10,506 bases of DNA from positions 1 to 10,506 of the forward strand of contig DEUU01000186.1 in assembly GCA_002362735.1 (NCBI GenBank), read 5' to 3'. Position 1 is the stretch's first letter; every line of letters starts with the position of its first letter. The position numbers and the translations under genes are program-made. Shown piece by piece: positions 6,351 to 10,506 of the stretch. The notes below the pieces were generated by a model. That model saw only the letters and a program-made list of their open reading frames with translations. It was not told the DNA's origin and did no database searches. Source of the stretch: Dehalococcoidia bacterium UBA3254 (GTDB lineage Bacteria > Chloroflexota > Dehalococcoidia > Dehalococcoidales > UBA3254).

Positions 6351-6983
6351 ATGGATATAAAGAAGGTACTGGTATTAAGTCCGCATACCGATGACGCTGA
6401 GCTCGGGGCAGGGGGAACGATTGCCAGATTCCTGGATGAGGGCAAAGATATCTATTACGTTGTATTCTCCATTTGTGAGAAGTCCGTCCCGGAGTGTTTA
6501 CCCAGAGATACTTTAAAACAAGAATGTATGAGCTCGGTAAAAAACATCGGCATCGCAATGGAAAGACTGACCTTTTTGAATTACGGTGTGAGGACTTTTC
6601 CTGAACACCGGCAAGAAATCCTGGAAGACCTGATCAAGGTCAAAAGTTATTTTAAACCGGACCTGGTATTATTGCCGTCATCTCACGACACGCATCAGGA
6701 CCACGCGACAATATTCTGGGAAGCCCTTAGAGCTTTTAAGAAGGAGGCCTCGCTATGGGGATACGAACATCCCTGGAATAATCTCACATTTACGACCGAT
6801 ATATTCGTGAAACTCTCTGAACAGCAATTAGAGAGAAAGCTCCGTGCCTTAAAAGAATATAAATCACAAAGTAAACGGGGTTATATGAACGAAGTAAACC
6901 TCCGTTCGCTGGTCTGTACCCGGGGATCTCAAATAGACCTGCCGTTTGCTGAGGCTTTTGAATTAATCAGACTTTTGTATTGA
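6351..6983 (+). CDS. PIG-L/LmbE-family deacetylase
   Basis: 210 aa. The family uses zinc to remove acetyl groups from N-acetylglucosamine-type substrates (GlcNAc-PI, GlcNAc-inositol, bacillithiol precursors). The N-terminal motif SPHTDDAELGAGGT holds His12, Asp14 and Asp15; by comparison with MshB, His12 and Asp15 bind metal and Asp14 is the base. The second motif SHDTHQDH (111-118) supplies His118 as third ligand. There is no signal peptide, so it acts in the cytoplasm, as expected for a nucleotide-linked or lipid-linked intermediate. The start has only a weak upstream box and probably depends on coupling to the aminotransferase 18 bp upstream. Placed between two aminotransferases and before a WbqC-like gene, it may expose an amine for a different acyl group (inference). 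The substrate cannot be read from the sequence. Confidence 0.9.
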   Translation: MDIKKVLVLSPHTDDAELGAGGTIARFLDEGKDIYYVVFSICEKSVPECLPRDTLKQECMSSVKNIGIAMERLTFLNYGVRTFPEHRQEILEDLIKVKSYFKPDLVLLPSSHDTHQDHATIFWEALRAFKKEASLWGYEHPWNNLTFTTDIFVKLSEQQLERKLRALKEYKSQSKRGYMNEVNLRSLVCTRGSQIDLPFAEAFELIRLLY

Positions 6984-7008
6984 AGAAAATCTGCCAACAG
7001 GAGCTAAC

Positions 7009-8151
7009 ATGGATATTCCATCAACCAGACCTTTTTTCAGCGAAGAAGATACTGAGGCCATCTCAAGTGAAGTCCGCTCTATTCTAAAGAGCGGACGATT
7101 GGTATTGGGTCCTTATTTGCAAAGATTTGAAGAATCGTTCCGCGATTACTGCGGAGTAAAATACGCCGTTGGAGTCAGTTCCTGCACGGCTGCTCTGGAA
7201 ATCTCCTTGCATTATTTCAATGTAACTGGAAATGAAGTAATTGTTCCCACTAACACTTTCATAGCGACCAGTAATGCCGTTATCTACAGCGGCGGAACTC
7301 CTATCCTGGCGGATATAAAGGCAGACACCCTCTGCCTCGATCCTGCTGACCTGATGGAAAGGATTACGCCAAAAACCAAAGGAGTGATCGTAGTCCATCT
7401 GGCAGGACTGATTTGTCCGGATATTGAGCAAATTCAAGAAATTTGCCAGGAAAAAGGACTTTTCTTGCTGGAGGATTGCGCTCATGCCCACGGCGCTACC
7501 ATAAACAATAAAAAATCCGGGAGCCTGTCCCAGGCAGGCTGCTTCTCATTTTATCCCACGAAGGTAATGACCACCTGCACCGGCGGGATGTTAACCACAA
7601 ATGACGAAAAACTTGCAGATTATGCCATCAGTATGCGGCACTACGGAGTGGGCAAAGGCCTGCATCATATCGTTAATGCAGGCGATTCCTGGCTGATGGA
7701 TGAGATCAGCGCGCTACTGGGTATTTACCAGCTCAAATCTCTGGAATTAAATTTGAAGCGAAGAAATGAAATCGCTCTTAAATATACCCGGGCGTTGGAA
7801 AACTCCACCTTTGCCCAGCCATTCGAAGTCCCGGCGAATATTTGGCACAGCTACTATAAATACCCCGTCCTGCTATCTCCGGGAATCGAAAAATCGCAGT
7901 TAGTGAATAAAATGCAAAATGAACATGGTGTGAGTATCGGGTCAATATATGATCCTCCCTGCCATCTCCAACCAATTTACCAGCAGATCTTCGGGTTCCG
8001 GAGAGGAGCATTTCCGGTGGCGGATGAAATACTTCCACGAACCTGCGCTTTACCCATGCATCCGCAATTAACTGATGAAGAGGTTGATTATGTTTTACAG
8101 TCCTTGTTAACAACTCTGCAAACCGTTGAAGAAAGCCTTTACAAAGTGTAA
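7009..8151 (+). CDS. DegT/DnrJ/EryC1/StrS-family sugar aminotransferase (second copy)
   Basis: 380 aa. It has the same fold marks as the first copy but is clearly divergent: LVLGPYLQRFEE, SSCTAALEIS (57-66), PTNTFIATSNAV, the cofactor aspartate in EDCAHAHGA (Asp156) and the lysine in SFYPTKVMTTCTGG (Lys185). The KVMTT form belongs to the subgroup where the next residues are usually G-E-GG; here they are C-T-GG, so a normally conserved Gly-Glu pair is replaced. This might alter substrate choice or, less likely, activity. The start is good: AGGAG lies 5 nt before the ATG. The gene is 25 bp after the deacetylase and 10 bp before the WbqC-like gene, all in one direction. It probably acts on a different position or sugar than the first aminotransferase (inference). 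Confidence 0.92.
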   Translation: MDIPSTRPFFSEEDTEAISSEVRSILKSGRLVLGPYLQRFEESFRDYCGVKYAVGVSSCTAALEISLHYFNVTGNEVIVPTNTFIATSNAVIYSGGTPILADIKADTLCLDPADLMERITPKTKGVIVVHLAGLICPDIEQIQEICQEKGLFLLEDCAHAHGATINNKKSGSLSQAGCFSFYPTKVMTTCTGGMLTTNDEKLADYAISMRHYGVGKGLHHIVNAGDSWLMDEISALLGIYQLKSLELNLKRRNEIALKYTRALENSTFAQPFEVPANIWHSYYKYPVLLSPGIEKSQLVNKMQNEHGVSIGSIYDPPCHLQPIYQQIFGFRRGAFPVADEILPRTCALPMHPQLTDEEVDYVLQSLLTTLQTVEESLYKV

Positions 8152-8161
8152 ACTGAATTTT

Positions 8162-8881
8162 ATGGCTAAAATAGTCACCATACACCAGCCTAATTACTTG
8201 CCCTGGATCGGACTGTTCAGCAAAGTAAAACAGTCCGATTGTTTAATATTGGGAGATACTTACCTGATGGGCGGACAAAGCTTATTCAACCGAAATAAAA
8301 TCAGGACTGCCGACGGGTGGAGATACCTCACTGTCCCTCTGGGACATAAATCAGAAGGACACAGGATTTGCGATATCAGCCTTCCAAAAGAAAAAAAGTG
8401 GCTCAGCGAGCACTGGAGGTTAATCCACGACAATTATCAAAAATCCCCTTACTTTAATCTCTATAAAGATTTCTTTGAACAACAGTATCGAAAGGACTTT
8501 AAATATCTCTGCCAATTTAACGAAGAGATCATCCGTTATCTTTTTAAATGCTTTGATATCAACCTTGAGGTGATACGCGCCAGCGAAATGGAGGTAGACC
8601 CCCCCTTGCAAAAAACCGATCTGATGATTCAACTTTTAAAAGAAGCCGGTGCAGAGGTGTACCTCTCCGGTCCGAGCGGAAATGATTATCTGGAAACGAA
8701 GAAATTCTCGGAGAATAATATTAAACTCAAATTCTTCAAGTTCCAACATCCAACTTATTTACAAAGATACGCAGGGTTTGAAGCCAGTATGGCCGCGGTT
8801 GATCTCCTTTTTAACACTGGTCCCGAAGCTGGAGAAATAATCCGGCTATCCGGGAGCATGGTTGACGAACAATTATTTTGA
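8162..8881 (+). CDS. WbqC-like family protein (copy B)
   Basis: 239 aa, full length. HQPNYLPW (8-15), NRNKI, YLTVP, YLSGPSG, HPTYLQR and DLLFNTGP are all present and co-linear with copy A at 1362-2069. The start at 8162 follows copy A's N-terminus (M-x-KI...HQPNYL); a TTG at 8126 in frame would add 12 residues overlapping the aminotransferase gene. There is no clear Shine-Dalgarno site, so initiation is probably coupled to the preceding stop 10 bp upstream. As last gene of the aminotransferase-deacetylase-aminotransferase cassette, it is placed to act last, for example in acylating an amino group; that role is inferred, as the family's biochemistry is poorly known. Its final codons overlap the convergent DUF1616 gene by 9 bp. 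Confidence 0.9.
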   Translation: MAKIVTIHQPNYLPWIGLFSKVKQSDCLILGDTYLMGGQSLFNRNKIRTADGWRYLTVPLGHKSEGHRICDISLPKEKKWLSEHWRLIHDNYQKSPYFNLYKDFFEQQYRKDFKYLCQFNEEIIRYLFKCFDINLEVIRASEMEVDPPLQKTDLMIQLLKEAGAEVYLSGPSGNDYLETKKFSENNIKLKFFKFQHPTYLQRYAGFEASMAAVDLLFNTGPEAGEIIRLSGSMVDEQLF

Positions 8882-9796
8882 TTCTACAACGTCAATTAAA
8901 AGCTGCAAAGAATCATCCTGAACACTACTTCCATTTTGAAAGAGCAGGATTTCAACCTTCTGATGATCTCCCGGATGTTCCGGAGTGAATCCGACAGGTT
9001 CTTCCCATTTCTCTCCGGGCATCAAAGAGATCCCAGCCACTTCCCCAACTTGAGCGTCCTGATAGTTAGCTTCTACAAATTTACCATCTATTTTAATTTT
9101 TAGAGAATAGGTTGATTTTTGCTGTTCATGATTCACGATTCCCACTAAGATTCGAGCGGTCCCTCCGAAGGTATAAGATCCGTTATTCCCGTACTGCGTC
9201 ATAACCGATTTACCATCCCGCATCATAAATGAAACGGGATAATCCTGGGCTTTTCCATCCTGTCCAAGGATATAAAACTCGGTATATTTATCGCTGGTAT
9301 TTATCGTGGCCAGGTTGTATCCGAGTAATCCCATGGCTGACAGGATAGACACGATCAGAACGACATAGAAGGTACTCTGGAAGGTGCTGCCACCCCAATT
9401 AGATAATTTGACAGCAGATCTTAAAGCAAGTGTGGCATCTTTGACCAGGCTGGCTCCCCTGATTATGGCAATGGTTGACATCAGGATGGTGAAAATGGCT
9501 ATGGAATAAAGTATCGGTTCCAGTGTAATTCCCCAGGCCGTAAAATTTAAACCAAACCCTATGAGAGCAACGACGGCTATGCTGATGACACAACTCAACG
9601 CTAACTGCTCCAATCCGCCGATCCCCTGTTTATTGATGAAGAGGGCTGCCAGAAGCGCATAACCCGGGAAAAATAAAAGGAAAGGAATTCCAAGAATCAC
9701 ACGCAGCACACCAGGAGGTGTCAACATGACCACCCCTATCAAAAGGAGAGTCAGCAGGACGACAACGAGGGTTCCGCTTAAAGTTTTTATTTTCAT
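8873..9796 (-). CDS. DUF1616-family membrane protein
   Basis: 307 aa. The N-terminal half has about five hydrophobic segments (roughly 7-27, 34-53, 66-86, 93-113, 141-162), with the hallmark LRVILGIPFLLFFPGYALLAALF around 31-53 and a following Glu-led EQLALS helix. The C-terminal part (about 165-307) is soluble and probably outside the membrane, with KYTEFYILGQDGKAQDYP and a beta-rich tail. This matches DUF1616 (PF07760), known from archaea and some bacteria including Chloroflexota and often near glycan or envelope genes; function unknown. ATG at 9796 has AGAGGTG 10 nt upstream. A -10-like TATACT at 9950-9945 on the minus strand lacks a good -35. It converges on the sugar cassette, sharing 9 bp with its last gene, so it is a separate transcript. 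Confidence 0.88.
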   Translation of the reverse strand: MKIKTLSGTLVVVLLTLLLIGVVMLTPPGVLRVILGIPFLLFFPGYALLAALFINKQGIGGLEQLALSCVISIAVVALIGFGLNFTAWGITLEPILYSIAIFTILMSTIAIIRGASLVKDATLALRSAVKLSNWGGSTFQSTFYVVLIVSILSAMGLLGYNLATINTSDKYTEFYILGQDGKAQDYPVSFMMRDGKSVMTQYGNNGSYTFGGTARILVGIVNHEQQKSTYSLKIKIDGKFVEANYQDAQVGEVAGISLMPGEKWEEPVGFTPEHPGDHQKVEILLFQNGSSVQDDSLQLLIDVVESK

Positions 9797-10032
9797 GCTA
9801 CCAAAGCACCTCTTATTTATTCCAAGTTAACCAGTAGACCGAGTGTTTTTGGATAGCCTCCAGGACGGTGTAAGCTTTCCGGGATTTTTTCGCTCCTCGC
9901 AACGATAGTAGAAGGGGAGAGTCTGAAGCTCCAACCCATATTTTAGTATACCCTGTTTTTAAGTGGTGAATTCTAAGCATTTCAAGCAATATACGTAGGA
10001 GAATAAGCTTAGAAGAGATTGGTGTGAATTAA

Positions 10033-10055
10033 GATTGTAAATCATGATAACAATC
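10033..10055. repeat. short inverted repeat upstream of the last gene
   Basis: GATTGT (10033-10038) and ACAATC (10050-10055) flank an 11-bp centre containing the palindrome ATCATGAT. It sits 30-50 bp before the ATG at 10085, a suitable place for an operator; it may also be chance. Confidence 0.3.
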
Positions 10056-10084
10056 GGGAATAATAATATCAGGAGCGTCTCTGT

Positions 10085-10486
10085 ATGATAAGCAAAATAA
10101 GCGCTATAGTTCTGACTTCCGCCGGAGTTCTCTCCGTTCTTTATTTTACTTTGATTTCGTTTTCGACTCCTCTGGTCGCCGCAGGAATATCTGTGATCAT
10201 TCTATGCTCTGTCTTTATGATACTGTTATCTGCCTCCCATAATACCCCAGGTAAAAGATATTTTATATTGCTCAGTGCAGCGTTTTGCGTGGTTGATTTG
10301 ATACTGTGGTTAACCGGGCAACATGACCTGTCACTGTACTTGACGGCTGAAGTATTAGCCTTTGTTCTGATCACGTTATTATTCAATTTTGATTTCAGGA
10401 CTGCGTCCGGTTTAAGGGCCATCAGCGTAATCCTGTTTATTGGTTTTCTGGCATCCATAATCATCAAATTGGAGCGAATGCTATAG
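10085..10486 (+). CDS. unrecognised multi-pass membrane protein
   Basis: 133 aa. I do not recognise the family. The sequence is almost entirely hydrophobic, with about five membrane segments (near 5-27, 30-50, 58-77, 84-101, 109-127) and short loops; the SHNTPGKRY and NFDFRTASGLR loops carry the polar and basic residues. There is no obvious catalytic motif or cleavable signal peptide. The start is supported by AGGAG 9 nt upstream of the ATG. It is divergent from the DUF1616 gene across 288 bp and carries its own possible operator. Open frames on the opposite strand are shorter in sense and lack a ribosome binding site. Confidence 0.7.
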   Translation: MISKISAIVLTSAGVLSVLYFTLISFSTPLVAAGISVIILCSVFMILLSASHNTPGKRYFILLSAAFCVVDLILWLTGQHDLSLYLTAEVLAFVLITLLFNFDFRTASGLRAISVILFIGFLASIIIKLERML

Positions 10487-10506
10487 CAATAATAAAAGAC
10501 TCACCT

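Noticed and set aside
8126..8161. TTG start for WbqC-like copy B
   Set aside because: It would overlap the aminotransferase end and add residues absent from copy A; ATG 8162 aligns exactly.
7084..8185. Two 135-aa open frames on the minus strand (7084-7491 and 7778-8185)
   Set aside because: They lie opposite a clear aminotransferase gene with intact motifs, have no recognisable protein features and are antisense shadows.

Overview
The window is a compact bacterial chromosome segment. Shine-Dalgarno sites, GTG starts, sigma70-like promoter boxes and stop-codon overlaps between neighbours all point to bacteria. The gene mix (a stand-alone MerR/BldC-type helix-turn-helix protein, a DUF1616 membrane protein, WbqC-like proteins and a methylmalonyl-CoA-type carboxyltransferase) would fit an anaerobic Chloroflexota/Dehalococcoidia-like lineage. 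That assignment is an inference from gene content and is not proven by any marker here. No rRNA, tRNA, CRISPR array or insertion sequence was seen.

Layout. (1) 1-479: 3' end of an acyl-CoA carboxyltransferase (+). (2) 474-2069, minus strand: a three-gene unit reading wbqC-like -> cysteine-rich protein -> paralogous cysteine-rich protein, with a good sigma70-type promoter at 2129-2157 and a widely spaced inverted repeat over its -35 box. (3) 2070-2483: AT-rich divergent intergenic region containing a perfect 12-bp inverted repeat, followed by a 75-aa DNA-binding protein (+). (4) 2758-4539, minus strand: glmS, convergent with the DNA-binding gene; a hairpin lies across the junction. (5) 4886-5110: a 74-aa membrane protein (+). 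(6) 5214-8881, plus strand: a tight cassette of DegT-type aminotransferase, PIG-L/LmbE deacetylase, second DegT-type aminotransferase and second WbqC-like protein. (7) 8873-9796, minus strand: DUF1616 membrane protein, overlapping the cassette's last codons. (8) 10085-10486: an unrecognised multi-pass membrane protein (+).

How the genes may work together. GlmS makes glucosamine-6-phosphate, the source of UDP-GlcNAc. The plus-strand cassette looks like tailoring of a nucleotide-linked or glycan amino sugar: aminotransferases install amines on keto sugars, the PIG-L enzyme removes an N-acetyl group, and the WbqC-like protein could put another acyl or aminoacyl group on the freed amine. A second WbqC-like gene heads the opposite-strand unit together with two small proteins that share five aligned cysteines. 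This pairing of WbqC-like and tandem cysteine-rich proteins is the least explained part of the window and the best candidate for an undescribed surface-glycan modification module. No glycosyltransferase, sugar dehydratase or polysaccharide export gene is visible, so the pathway is incomplete here.
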